Positions 11,101 to 18,300 of a DNA stretch of 64,000 nucleotides are shown here, piece after piece. The stretch covers positions 1,798,001 through 1,862,000 of the forward strand of contig NZ_CP090376.1 of the NCBI RefSeq assembly GCF_022836875.1, read 5' to 3'. Under the pieces are notes generated by a model. The model was not told where the DNA came from. It saw nothing but the letters and a program-made list of their open reading frames with translations, and did not search any database. Position numbers and translations under genes: made by a program. Source of the stretch: Flavobacterium enshiense. GTDB lineage: Bacteria; Bacteroidota; Bacteroidia; Flavobacteriales; Flavobacteriaceae. Each line of letters starts with the position of its first letter. The first letter of the stretch is position 1.

Positions 11101-14100
11101 GCAATCGCCCCATGTATTGATGATGAGAGTGTTGCGACGGTCAATATCAATGCACAGCCAAATGCAGGAACCGACGGAGCCATAACGATTTGTGATTCCA
11201 GTACAACATCGATTGACTTATTCGGTTTAATCACCGGGGAGCAAACAGGCGGAACCTGGATCAGATTAACAGGAACAGGCGGAACATTCAATGCGGGAGC
11301 AGGAACCTTTGTGCCGGCACCAGGCGCAACGAGCAGTTCGTTCCAATACAGTTTAACAGCAATCGCCCCATGTATTAACGATGTGAGTGTAGCGACGGTC
11401 AATATCAATCCACAACCAAATGCAGGTGCCGACGGAGCTACAACGATTTGTGATTCCAGTACAACATCTATTGACTTATTCGGCTTAATCGCCGGAGAGC
11501 AGGCAGGCGGAACCTGGACCAGATTAACAGGAACAGGCGGAACATTCAATGCGGGAGCAGGAACCTTTGTGCCAGCACCAGGCGCAACAAGCAGTACGTT
11601 CCAATACAGTTTAACAGCACTCGCACCATGTATTGATGATGTGAGTGTGGCGATGATCAATATCAATGCGCAACCAAATGCAGGGACCGACGGAGCCACA
11701 ACGATTTGTGATTCCGATACATCATCGATTGACTTATTCGGTTTAATCTCCGGAGAGCAAACAGGCGGAACCTGGATGAGGTTAACAGGAACAAGCGGAA
11801 CGTTCAATGCTGTAGCAGGAACCTTTGTACCGACGTCAGGCGCAACAACCAGTACGTTCCAATACAGTTTAACAGCAATCGCCCCATGTGTAAACGATAT
11901 GAGTGTGGCAACGATCAATATCAATGCACAACCAAATGCAGGAACCGACGGAGCCACAACGATTTGTGATTCCAGCACAGCATCGATTGACTTATTCAGT
12001 TTAATCTCCGGAGAGCAAACAGGCGGAACCTGGATGAGGTTGACAGGAACAGGCGGAACGTTCAATGCGGTCGCAGGAACCTTTATTCCGGCATCAGGTG
12101 CAACAACCAGCACGTTCCAATACAGTTTAACAGCAATCGCCCCATGTATTGACGATGTGAGTGTGGCGACGATCAATATCAATGCGCAACCAAATGCAGG
12201 AACCGACGGAGCCACAACGATTTGTGATTCTAATACAGCATCAATTGACTTATTTGGTTTAATCACCGGAGAGCAGGCAGGCGGAACTTGGACTAGATTA
12301 ACAGGAACAGGCGGAACGTTCAACTCTGCAGCTGGAACCTTTACACCGGCATTAGGTGCAACAAGCAGTACGTTCCAATACAGTTTAACTGCAATTACAC
12401 CATGTATTAACGATGTGAGTTTGGTGACGATCAATATCAATCCACAGCCTAATGTGATAGCAACACAGGTATCTCAAACTATTTGTTCGGGTGTTACAAC
12501 CAATATTACTTTGTCAAGCGCTGTCCCAGCAACCACATACACCTGGACAGTAGTTCAGACAGGGGTGACGGGGGCGTCAAATGGAAATGGAAATACTATC
12601 TCCCAGGTGCTGACAGCTTTGGGAAGTTCGGTTGGAACAGCGGTGTATACGGTTACACCAACAGCCAACGGATGTGTTGGTATACCAACAGAGATAGTAA
12701 TAATGGTGAACCCTACACCAACAATCACCGCAACACCAGTATCAGAATCGATTTGTTCGGGCCAATCAACAGAAATTAAATTAAGCAGTAATATAGTAGG
12801 AGCAACCTACTCTTGGACGGTAACTCAAGTAGGTGTTTCAGGGGCAACTGCAGGCAGTGGAAATACTATTTCTCAGGTGCTGACTGCAACAGGAGGTGCA
12901 TTAGGAACAGCTACTTATACTGTGACTCCGATGTTTAATGGTTGCTCGGGTTCACCTGTTAATGTTACGATAACCGTGACACCAGGGGCGACAATTAGTG
13001 CAACAGCAGCAGCAACGAGTATATGTTCCGGGGAGAGAGCAGTTATTAACTTGGGCAGCAATTTGCCGGGAACCATCTATAATTGGAATGTAATTCAAGC
13101 TACAGTAACAGGAGCAACCAGTGGAACAGGAACTTCTATTTCTCAAGTGTTGACGGTCACAGGTAATATACCGGGTCAGGCAACATATACTATTACACCG
13201 GTTACAAACGGCTGTCTTGGGACACCAATATCGGTAACAATTATTGTAAATCCAATCCCGGTTGTTAAGGCTAGTCCTTTAAACCAGACAGTTTGCTCAG
13301 GAACTGCTACTAATATTGTATTGACAAGTAATTTGCCAAATACCACTTTCACGTGGAATGTTATTCAAACCGGTGTATATGGTGCGGCGTCAGGAAGTGG
13401 TAACAGTATTACGCAAACCTTATCAACAGTATCGCTGGTGCAGGGAACGGTAGACTATATCATAACTCCTTATACCAACGGGTGCGGGGGGATGCCTATA
13501 ACTGTATCCGTAACGGTGAATCCGATGCCGGAAGTGTTTGGGAATCCATCTGAAACAGTAATTTGTAGCGGTGATTCTGCGGAATTTTCATTATTCCCGA
13601 TGATCCCAGGTACAACTTTCACTTGGACAGTAGAACAAAACGGGGTGACAGGTGCTTCAGACGGAAGTGGAAACAGTAATCCGTTACCGGTTAGTCAGAT
13701 GTTAGAAACAACAGGGAATGCGCCAGGAACAGTTACTTATACCATAACTCCAATTGCAAACGGATGTATTGGTACACCTATAAGTATTACCTTTACGGTG
13801 AATCCGTTGCCACAACCACAACTTCACTATGGCTCGATTTGTGTTGATCCGAAGACAGGTTCTGTGTTGTCTAACCATACATTGGATACCGGATTGAACA
13901 ATGCTGATTATGATTTTGTTTGGTTCTTCGATGGTGAGGAAATATCGGGAGCAACAAGTAGTACTTATATTGCCAATCAACAAGGGGTTTATTCGGTACT
14001 TGTATCGAATTCGCTAACAGGTTGTGTTTCTCATCCGGTAGAGGCTACGGTGACAGAATCCCATCCGGCACAAGCATTAAGTTTGCAAGTGAACGAAGCC

Positions 14101-14553
14101 TTCAGTAATAATCCGACCATTACTGCAATTGTAACCGGAGGCTCGGGTAATTTTGAATACCAATTAGATGGCGGAGCTTATCAGAGTTCCAACGTATTCA
14201 TGGGTGTTCTTGAGGGCTTGCATCAGGTTCATGTTATTGATGCAGAAGGATGTACTGATTTAACCCAAAACATCTTCGTGATTGATTACCCTCGCTTTTT
14301 CACTCCAAACGGAGATGGTTATAACGACACGTGGAACATTTGGGATTTACAGGATCAGCCTAATGCAGAGATTTTTATTTTTGATCGTTACGGAAAGTTA
14401 ATCAAACAAATTGCTTCGACAGGAGATGGTTGGGATGGAACATATAATGGACACCAATTACCATCTACTGATTATTGGTTCACTGTTAAATTTAAAGATG
14501 GTGTGAATAGGGAGGAACGTATTTTTAAAGCACATTTTTCTATGAAACGATAA
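5119..14553 (+). CDS. Giant repetitive T9SS type B cell-surface adhesin
   Basis: 3144 residues. A Sec signal peptide (MKKILLLLILISSSIFSQ) is followed by a segment like the start of a CUB-type domain (DGTFPTCSGTFYDSDGNGGN), an SprB-like region (about 75-165) and a further beta-rich domain to about 377. Residues 378-2441 are 24 tandem 86-residue repeats. Then come five PKD-like repeats (about 2442-2860; each opens with a CSG motif and contains a W-T/N-V strand), two shorter beta domains, and the C-terminal type B T9SS sorting domain from Tyr3057 (YPRFFTPNGDGYNDTWNIW, DRYGKLIKQI, GWDG, ending HFSMKR). It should cross the outer membrane through the T9SS and be displayed or released. A role in adhesion, biofilm or gliding is inferred from architecture only. 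Each repeat has two Cys, probably a disulfide. Confidence 0.95.
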   Translation: MKKILLLLILISSSIFSQNYNMQDGTFPTCSGTFYDSDGNGGNMVMITNFDGAGGYTTMTQTNLGSSVGSTDRSTACPVATGANATCGGSNGSITVDGLNPNTSYTVNYEDDGTPVSVALSSNAAGQIIISGLDAGNYTNIVTDFPGCTAAFSNVVLSGGGTSPSLTSVTSTSPICYGGNAVFNLTGTANTAVTYNINGGASQMTTLNGAGLSSITIPSATANTTFNATSIAFVGGAPVTGNGLSASGGNNAANASGTISTVGSAALATNCASVDGTNSILTITLQHTVPVGTSITISIARNNNQGNVTISDGAASTTFNAGPNNVLRYITFVTGAPTNTIIITRTNGTVWVDGVQYTCTPLLCTAAVALSNTVAVNPQPNVGTDGATTICDSSTASIDLFALITGEQTGGNWIRLTGTGGTFNAAAGTFIPAAGATTSTFEYSLTAVAPCINNVSVATININPQPNAGTGGSTIVCESNATPIDLFGLITGEQAGGSWTRLTGTGGMFNATAGTFIPAIGSTTSTFQYSLTALAPCSNDVSVVTVNIQPQANAGLDGTFNLCNSTHNAIHLDDVITGQQSGGVWVQTSGLTGTFNPMSAIFTPAVGTVSATFTYTVPGVFPCPDDVSVATVILIDEPKAGTDGATTICDSNTSSIDLFGLITGEQAGGTWTRLSGTGGTFNAAAGTFVAAPGATTSTFQYGLDAVGPCAADTSVVTITILPQKIAGTDGSTTICETSTAAIDLFGLISGEQPNGIWTRLTGTGGTFNAVAGTFIPAPGATSSTFRYFLTGTTPCVDDVSVATIIINAQPNAGTDGATTICDSNTTLINLFGLITGEQTGGTWTRLTGTGGTFNAAAGTFLPAPGATTSTFQYSLTALAPCLDDVSVATININAQPNAGADGATTICDSDTSSIDLFVLITGEQTGGTWTRLTGTGGTFDAAAGTFVPAPGATNSTFQYSLTAIAPCVNDVSVATVNINAQPYAGTDGAITICDSDTASIDLFGLITGEQTGGTWIRLTGTGGTFNAAAGTFVPAPGTTSSTFQYSLTAITPCINDVSEATININAQPNAGTDGATTICDSDTSSIDLFGLITGEQAGGTWTRLTGTGGTFNEAAGTFVAATGATSSTFQYFLTGTAPCVDDVSVATININPQHIAGNDGATTICDSSTASIDLFGLIAGEQTGGTWTRLTGTGGTFNAAAGTFVPAPGATSSTFQYFLIGTPPCINDVSIATVNINPQPNAGTDGATTICDSDTSSIDLFGLITGEQTGGTWIRLTGTGGTFNAAAGTFVPAPGATSSSFQYSLTALAPCVDDVSVATININAQPNAGIDGATTICDSSTTSIDLFGLITGEQTGGTWIRLTGTGGTFNAVAGTFVPAAGATSSTFQYSLTAVAPCVNDVSVATININAQPNAGADGATTICDSSTTSIDLFGLIAGEQAGGIWTRLTGTGGTFNAAAGTFLPAPGATTSTFQYSLTAIAPCINDISVATININAQPNAGNDGATTICDSNTSSIDLFGLITGEQAGGTWTRLTGTGGTFNAAAGTFVAATGATTSTFQYSLTGAAPCVDDVSVATININPQHIAGADGATTICDSSTSSIDLFGLISGEQVGGTWMRLSGTGGTFNAAAGTFVPAPGATSSTFQYFLPGTAPCVNDVSVATVNINPQPIAGTDGATTICDSNTTSINLFGLITGEQTGGTWTRLTGTGGTFNAAAGTFVPAAGATTSTFQYSLTAIAPCVDDVSVATININAQPNAGTDGATTICDSDTSSIDLFSLITGEQAGGTWTRLTGTGGTFNAASGTFVAATGATSSTFQYFLPGTAPCVDDVSVATININPQHIAGADGATTICDSSTASIDLFGLITGEQTGGTWTRLTGTGGTFNAAAGTFVPAPGATSSTFQYFLIGTPPCINDVSIATVNINPQPNAGTDGATTICDSDTSSIDLFGLIAGEQTGGTWTRLTGTGGTFNAAAGTFVPAPGATSSSFQYSLTAIAPCIDDESVATVNINAQPNAGTDGAITICDSSTTSIDLFGLITGEQTGGTWIRLTGTGGTFNAGAGTFVPAPGATSSSFQYSLTAIAPCINDVSVATVNINPQPNAGADGATTICDSSTTSIDLFGLIAGEQAGGTWTRLTGTGGTFNAGAGTFVPAPGATSSTFQYSLTALAPCIDDVSVAMININAQPNAGTDGATTICDSDTSSIDLFGLISGEQTGGTWMRLTGTSGTFNAVAGTFVPTSGATTSTFQYSLTAIAPCVNDMSVATININAQPNAGTDGATTICDSSTASIDLFSLISGEQTGGTWMRLTGTGGTFNAVAGTFIPASGATTSTFQYSLTAIAPCIDDVSVATININAQPNAGTDGATTICDSNTASIDLFGLITGEQAGGTWTRLTGTGGTFNSAAGTFTPALGATSSTFQYSLTAITPCINDVSLVTININPQPNVIATQVSQTICSGVTTNITLSSAVPATTYTWTVVQTGVTGASNGNGNTISQVLTALGSSVGTAVYTVTPTANGCVGIPTEIVIMVNPTPTITATPVSESICSGQSTEIKLSSNIVGATYSWTVTQVGVSGATAGSGNTISQVLTATGGALGTATYTVTPMFNGCSGSPVNVTITVTPGATISATAAATSICSGERAVINLGSNLPGTIYNWNVIQATVTGATSGTGTSISQVLTVTGNIPGQATYTITPVTNGCLGTPISVTIIVNPIPVVKASPLNQTVCSGTATNIVLTSNLPNTTFTWNVIQTGVYGAASGSGNSITQTLSTVSLVQGTVDYIITPYTNGCGGMPITVSVTVNPMPEVFGNPSETVICSGDSAEFSLFPMIPGTTFTWTVEQNGVTGASDGSGNSNPLPVSQMLETTGNAPGTVTYTITPIANGCIGTPISITFTVNPLPQPQLHYGSICVDPKTGSVLSNHTLDTGLNNADYDFVWFFDGEEISGATSSTYIANQQGVYSVLVSNSLTGCVSHPVEATVTESHPAQALSLQVNEAFSNNPTITAIVTGGSGNFEYQLDGGAYQSSNVFMGVLEGLHQVHVIDAEGCTDLTQNIFVIDYPRFFTPNGDGYNDTWNIWDLQDQPNAEIFIFDRYGKLIKQIASTGDGWDGTYNGHQLPSTDYWFTVKFKDGVNREERIFKAHFSMKR
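6250..12441 (+). repeat. 24 tandem in-frame repeats of exactly 258 bp
   Basis: The span is 6192 bp, exactly 24 x 258, with no net indel. Unit starts fall on schedule where checked (6250, 6508, 12184). The 86-residue consensus opens P/AQPNAGTDGATTICDS, continues IDLFGLITGEQTGGTW and LTGTGGTFNAAAGTF, and closes with PC--DVSVATININ. Units 1-5 are the most diverged, unit 3 most of all; units 6-24 are much closer to each other. Units 9-11 and 17-19 are nearly identical at nucleotide level. Two invariant cysteines per unit are about 50 residues apart. Confidence 0.97.
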
Positions 14554-14574
14554 TCATCTGATGATCTTAATACT

Positions 14575-14612
14575 AAAAACCATCTCGTTATTCGTAACGA
14601 GATGGTTTTTTT
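14575..14612 (+). terminator. Rho-independent terminator of the giant adhesin gene
   Basis: Perfect inverted repeat with arms AACCATCTCGTTA and TAACGAGATGGTT around TTCG, followed by a T run, starting 22 nt after the stop codon. The upstream A run means it could also act on the reverse strand. Confidence 0.9.
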
Positions 14613-14660
14613 TATTGCTTCAAATAAGATGATTCCAAGAAAGAAAATAGTTTGCTGAAA

Positions 14661-14790
14661 TAGCCCTGTCCCGATAGCTATCGGGAGGAACGGTCTCGTC
14701 TTTTGGGACGAGATAGTGGACAGCAGGAATATGTCCCGATAGCTATTGGATTGCAAAAAAGCCCAAACCTCCCGATAGCTATCGGGACGC
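14661..14790 (+). repeat. Flavobacterial intergenic repeat, copy R1
   Basis: Begins TAGCCC, carries the palindrome CCCGATAGCTATCGGGA at 14670-14686 and 14771-14787 with a degenerate copy at 14735-14749, and has a central hairpin CTCGTC (14695-14700) / GACGAG (14707-14712). Closely related to copy R4 (49511-49685, opposite strand), both inside and beyond the element. No ORF. Confidence 0.8.
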
Positions 14791-14799
14791 TCCTAAAAA

Positions 14800-14836
14800 C
14801 AAGAAAGCCTCCAGTTAAACTGAAGGCTTTCTTTTT
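14800..14836 (-). terminator. Terminator of the aminotransferase gene
   Basis: Hairpin with arms AAGAAAGCCT-CAGTT and AACTGAAGGCTTTCTT. Read on the minus strand it lies 14 nt after the aminotransferase stop. It is nearly identical to the guaB terminator at 49468-49503. Confidence 0.8.
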
Positions 14837-14849
14837 GATTAAAGCTTTT

Positions 14850-16040
14850 TTAGTTGTTGTAAACTTTTAATGCTTCGTTTAGTATCTGAACGGATTTTAT
14901 TAAATCCTCTTTTTTAAGAACATAAGCGATTCGCACTTCGTCCAATCCAACTCCTTTTGTGGAGTAGAAACCGGCAGCCGGAGCAACCATAACCGTTTCT
15001 CCGTTGAAGTCGTATGATTCCAATAACCACTGTGCAAAATCATCCGCGTTTTTAATAGGTAATTTTGCGATACAGTAAAAGGCACCTTTTGGAGTAGCAA
15101 CTTTTACACCTTCAATTTTGTTTAACTCGGCAATTAAAGTATCACGACGGTCTTTGTATTCAGTGATAACATCATCGAAATAGCTTTGTGGAGTATCTAA
15201 GGCAGCTTCACTCGCAATTTGCGCATAGGTAGGAGGGCTTAATCTCGCTTGAGCAAATTTCATAGCCGTAGCCATTACTTCTTTGTTTTTGGAAACAATA
15301 CATCCGATTCGGGCTCCGCACATGCTGAAACGCTTTGAAACCGAGTCAATCATGATAGCGTGCTCTTCTAATCCCGGAACGTTCATTACGGAATGATGAG
15401 TGTATCCGTCGTAAGCAAACTCGCGGTATACTTCATCAGCAATTAGGAATAAATCATGTTTTTTAACCAGTTCGGCCAACTGCATAATTTCTTCTTTCGA
15501 GTATAAGTATCCTGTTGGGTTACCAGGGTTACAAATTAAAATCGCTTTTGTTTTTGGAGTGATCAGTTTTTCAAAATCAGCGATAGGAGGTAAGGCAAAA
15601 CCTGTATCGATAGTTGAAATAACAGGGACTACATTTACACCTGATGCAGTTGAGAAACCATTATAATTTGCATAGAATGGTTCCGGTATAATGATTTCAT
15701 CACCTTGATCCATAGTGCTTCCCATTGCAAAAAGCAATGCTTCGGATCCACCGGTTGTGATGATAATATCTTCTGTGTTTATAGGTAAATTTTGTTTTTG
15801 GTAATAGGCGGCAAGTTTTGTTCTGTAACTTTCAAAACCTGCTGAATGGCTGTATTCCAAAACAGTGATGTCTGCATTTTTAACAGCATTTAAAGCTACT
15901 TCCGGAGTTTTGATATCGGGTTGTCCGATATTCAAATGGTATACTTTATGACCTTTTTTTTTCGCAATTTCTGCGTAAGGAACCAATTTACGAATTGGTG
16001 ATTCAGGCATTTGCTGGCCTTTTAATGATATTTTAGGCAT
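14850..16040 (-). CDS. PLP-dependent class I/II aminotransferase (aspartate aminotransferase-like)
   Basis: 396 residues, fold type I PLP enzyme exchanging amino groups between an amino acid and 2-oxoglutarate, most likely aspartate or an aromatic substrate. Motifs: NPGNPTG at 171-177 (Asn175), ADEVYREF with Asp202 and Tyr205, and the PLP-lysine signature SVSKRFSMCGARIG with Lys236 and Arg244. Cytoplasmic and full length. Single gene with its own terminator, convergent with the giant adhesin gene. Substrate specificity cannot be read from the sequence, so no symbol is given. Confidence 0.93.
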   Translation of the reverse strand: MPKISLKGQQMPESPIRKLVPYAEIAKKKGHKVYHLNIGQPDIKTPEVALNAVKNADITVLEYSHSAGFESYRTKLAAYYQKQNLPINTEDIIITTGGSEALLFAMGSTMDQGDEIIIPEPFYANYNGFSTASGVNVVPVISTIDTGFALPPIADFEKLITPKTKAILICNPGNPTGYLYSKEEIMQLAELVKKHDLFLIADEVYREFAYDGYTHHSVMNVPGLEEHAIMIDSVSKRFSMCGARIGCIVSKNKEVMATAMKFAQARLSPPTYAQIASEAALDTPQSYFDDVITEYKDRRDTLIAELNKIEGVKVATPKGAFYCIAKLPIKNADDFAQWLLESYDFNGETVMVAPAAGFYSTKGVGLDEVRIAYVLKKEDLIKSVQILNEALKVYNN

Positions 16041-16166
16041 GTGTCGTTTATTTTGAGGTACAAAGTTGCGATATTTTTCATAAACTTTAAAAAATGAATT
16101 GTTATTAATTTTTTAAAGTTTTAGGAAATTAAATATTTATGTAGTAATTTTCAGAAAAGCCTTCCT

Positions 16167-17483
16167 ATGCGAGCGATTGTTTTTGTCTTTTTTCTGATGC
16201 TCTTTAAGAGTGTTTCCGGACAAAATGGTTTTCAGTTTGACTCCGATAAGGATATGATTGTCATTCCCTTCACTTTTGTTGACAACTTAATAATTATGCC
16301 CGTAGAGATCAACGGTACTAAATTAAACATGCTTTTGGACTCTGGTTCAGAACCATCCATAATATTTAGTTTTCCCGAAAATGACACCATTCAACTCTAT
16401 AATACCAAAAAAATAAAAATTTCCGGACTGGGTAATGAGGAATTGGCTGAAGGAATTTTTTCTGATAAGAATACCGCGAATGTCAGCGGTTATATTAATA
16501 AACAATTTGATCTGCTTGTGATTTTGGATGAAAACCTTAATTTTTCATCTCGGATCGGGATTCCGGTTAATGGAGTCCTGGGGTATTCTTTCTTTAAAAA
16601 TAATGTGATTGAGATTGATTATCAGAAAAAAAAAGTAACCATTTATAAGGACAGAAAAATTCTTGAGAAAAGCAGGGTTAAATCGTTTACCCAATTGCCT
16701 ATAAATGTAGTTAATGACAGGGCTTACCTTAATGTTAAGGCTAAGCTGGATGGTAAAGAATTTGATTTAAAACTGTTGGTTGATACTGGATTAGGCGATG
16801 GACTTTGGTTGTTTGAGAATGGTGAAATTAAGTCTAACAGTAATTATTTTGAAGATGTTTTGGGGGAAGGTATCGGAGGTACTGTATTTGGGAAAAAATC
16901 TAGATTGGAAGAGCTTGAGTTTGCGAAATTTAAGTTTAAATCGCCTTTGGTTTCTTATCCTGATACCGCGTCTTACAAACAGCTTCAATTGGTTACCAGC
17001 AGAAACGGTTCTTTGGGAGGAGCTATGCTTAAGCGATTTACTATGATAATGGACTATTCCGGCGGCCAACTTTATTTAAAGAAAAGTAGTTATTATGACG
17101 ATGCGTTTAATTATAATATGAGTGGAATCGAAGTACAACACGAGGGTATAGAATGGGTGAAAGAGGGAATGATAAGAAATTCAAAACCAAATAACACATT
17201 GAATGTAAATGATATAGTATTTGATAACAGCCACCTGAAATACAAATTTGCCTTAAAACCGGTTTACACGATTGCCTCCGTTCGTAAAGACTCTCCCGCA
17301 GAAGTGGCTGGTTTAAAGATAGGAGATAAGATTTTAAAAATCAATGGAAAGAATGTCAGTAACCTCTCCAAACAAAAAATCGACAATATGCTGCATGAAG
17401 AAGATGGTAAAAAGATAGAAATGGAAATCGAACGGAAAGGAGTTAAAAAGGAAATGAAGTTCAAACTCAAAAAGATACTATAA
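16167..17483 (+). CDS. Exported retropepsin-like aspartic protease with C-terminal PDZ domain
   Basis: 438 residues with a signal peptide (MRAIVFVFFLMLFKSVSG). There are two retropepsin-like half domains: LLDSG with Asp58 and LLVDTG with Asp206, so the protein holds both catalytic aspartates of a pepsin-like pair in one chain. The first has DSG, the second DTG. Residues ~365-435 form a PDZ domain (IASVRKDSPAEVAGLKIGDK, then ILKINGK). Such aspartyl protease/PDZ proteins are common in Bacteroidota and expected in the periplasm or outer envelope; substrate unknown. Convergent with the DUF1573 gene, sharing a bidirectional terminator. Confidence 0.88.
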   Translation: MRAIVFVFFLMLFKSVSGQNGFQFDSDKDMIVIPFTFVDNLIIMPVEINGTKLNMLLDSGSEPSIIFSFPENDTIQLYNTKKIKISGLGNEELAEGIFSDKNTANVSGYINKQFDLLVILDENLNFSSRIGIPVNGVLGYSFFKNNVIEIDYQKKKVTIYKDRKILEKSRVKSFTQLPINVVNDRAYLNVKAKLDGKEFDLKLLVDTGLGDGLWLFENGEIKSNSNYFEDVLGEGIGGTVFGKKSRLEELEFAKFKFKSPLVSYPDTASYKQLQLVTSRNGSLGGAMLKRFTMIMDYSGGQLYLKKSSYYDDAFNYNMSGIEVQHEGIEWVKEGMIRNSKPNNTLNVNDIVFDNSHLKYKFALKPVYTIASVRKDSPAEVAGLKIGDKILKINGKNVSNLSKQKIDNMLHEEDGKKIEMEIERKGVKKEMKFKLKKIL

Positions 17484-17514
17484 AAAAAGTCCCCGTTACA
17501 ATGCGGGGACTTTT
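17484..17514. terminator. Bidirectional terminator
   Basis: AAAAAGTCCCCG and CGGGGACTTTT form a GC-rich stem flanked by A and T runs, between two convergent genes (protease, DUF1573 protein). Confidence 0.88.
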
Positions 17515-17535
17515 CATTTTTATCAGTTACACAGC

Positions 17536-17970
17536 TTATGATTGCGGACCAACTTTTTCTTTCTGAAGAACATTTTTCTCTTCTTTTACAATCACTTCTC
17601 CCTTAATTCTAAGGGCTACTTTACCGCCTTCGTAATTTACAGCATTGGATTCCACGGTAATTGTTTTAGAGATTTTACCAGGATTCATGTTGTATTTTAC
17701 ATCGATTTTTCCTGTTTTTCCAGGCATAATCGGTTCAGTTGGTTTAGTAGGGACAGTACATCCACAAGTAGATTGCACATTAGTGATAATCAATGGAGCA
17801 TCGCCTGTGTTCGTAAACTCGAAAGTCCGTACCCCGTTGTCAGAATCTCTGGTAACGGTTCCGTAATCAATTGTGTTGTCTTTTGCTTTGAATTCGATTT
17901 TAGGTCCTTGTTGAGCATAAGACGCAACGCTAAACGCTAAAACTGCAACTAATCCTAATAATTTTTTCAT
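17536..17970 (-). CDS. DUF1573 domain secreted protein
   Basis: 144 residues: signal peptide (MKKLLGLVAVLAFSVASYAQ) and one DUF1573 beta-sandwich domain, recognisable by FTNTGDAPLIITNVQSTCGC and PIMPGKTGKIDVKYN. The CGC motif after the hinge is typical of the family. Members are abundant in Bacteroidota and relate to ASPM/SPD-2/Hydin-type Ig folds; molecular role unknown. A short Glu/Lys tail follows the domain. Probably periplasmic. Confidence 0.9.
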   Translation of the reverse strand: MKKLLGLVAVLAFSVASYAQQGPKIEFKAKDNTIDYGTVTRDSDNGVRTFEFTNTGDAPLIITNVQSTCGCTVPTKPTEPIMPGKTGKIDVKYNMNPGKISKTITVESNAVNYEGGKVALRIKGEVIVKEEKNVLQKEKVGPQS

Positions 17971-18300
17971 CTTTTCAAGTTTTAAAGGTTATGTAAAATT
18001 ACATTGTTTTAATAAACGAACAAATAATTTAACTCACTTTTTTTATTTGCTCAGTTATAGCTATTTTTGCAGGTATATTTGCAAAAAGCATACCAATTTT
18101 TTTTGGAAGCGAATGTCCAGGCTTTAGGATGGGCCATATTCCCGCTGTACGTTTCAATTCTTTTATTTCGTTAAAAGTAACGGAATAAAAGGATTTCCAC
18201 TACCATCGGGGCTATTAACGAAACTATTCGCATTTTTGTAAACGTAAGTAAAGAATTTTGCGGCATGAAGTCCGTATAACCAATAACAGAAGCAACAGAT
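17971..18300. other. Intergenic region upstream of valS, with a repeat element
   Basis: Spacer between the divergent DUF1573 gene and valS. It contains intergenic repeat R2 (18130-18214). No perfect TAnnTTTG box was found close to the valS ATG. Confidence 0.5.
18130..18214 (-). repeat. Flavobacterial intergenic repeat, copy R2
   Basis: Read on the minus strand it starts TAGCCCCGATGGTAGTGG, continues AAATCCTTTTATTCC, forms a hairpin with 13-nt arms (18161-18173 / 18178-18190, one mismatch, loop AAAG) and ends near ACAGCGGGAATATGG. Same family as R1 and R3-R5, but without the CCCGATAGCTATCGGG palindrome. Confidence 0.75.

Noticed and set aside
6816..12440. 1874-codon open frame on the minus strand, antisense to the adhesin repeats
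   Set aside because: It exists because the 258-bp unit is a multiple of three and has no stop in that antisense frame, so one open unit gives a long open array. No signal peptide, promoter or independent protein signature; the sense protein has clear domains and a sorting signal.
6250..12441. Tandem repeats considered as a CRISPR or DNA satellite
   Set aside because: The period is 258 bp, in frame and coding, with no spacer structure and no cas genes.
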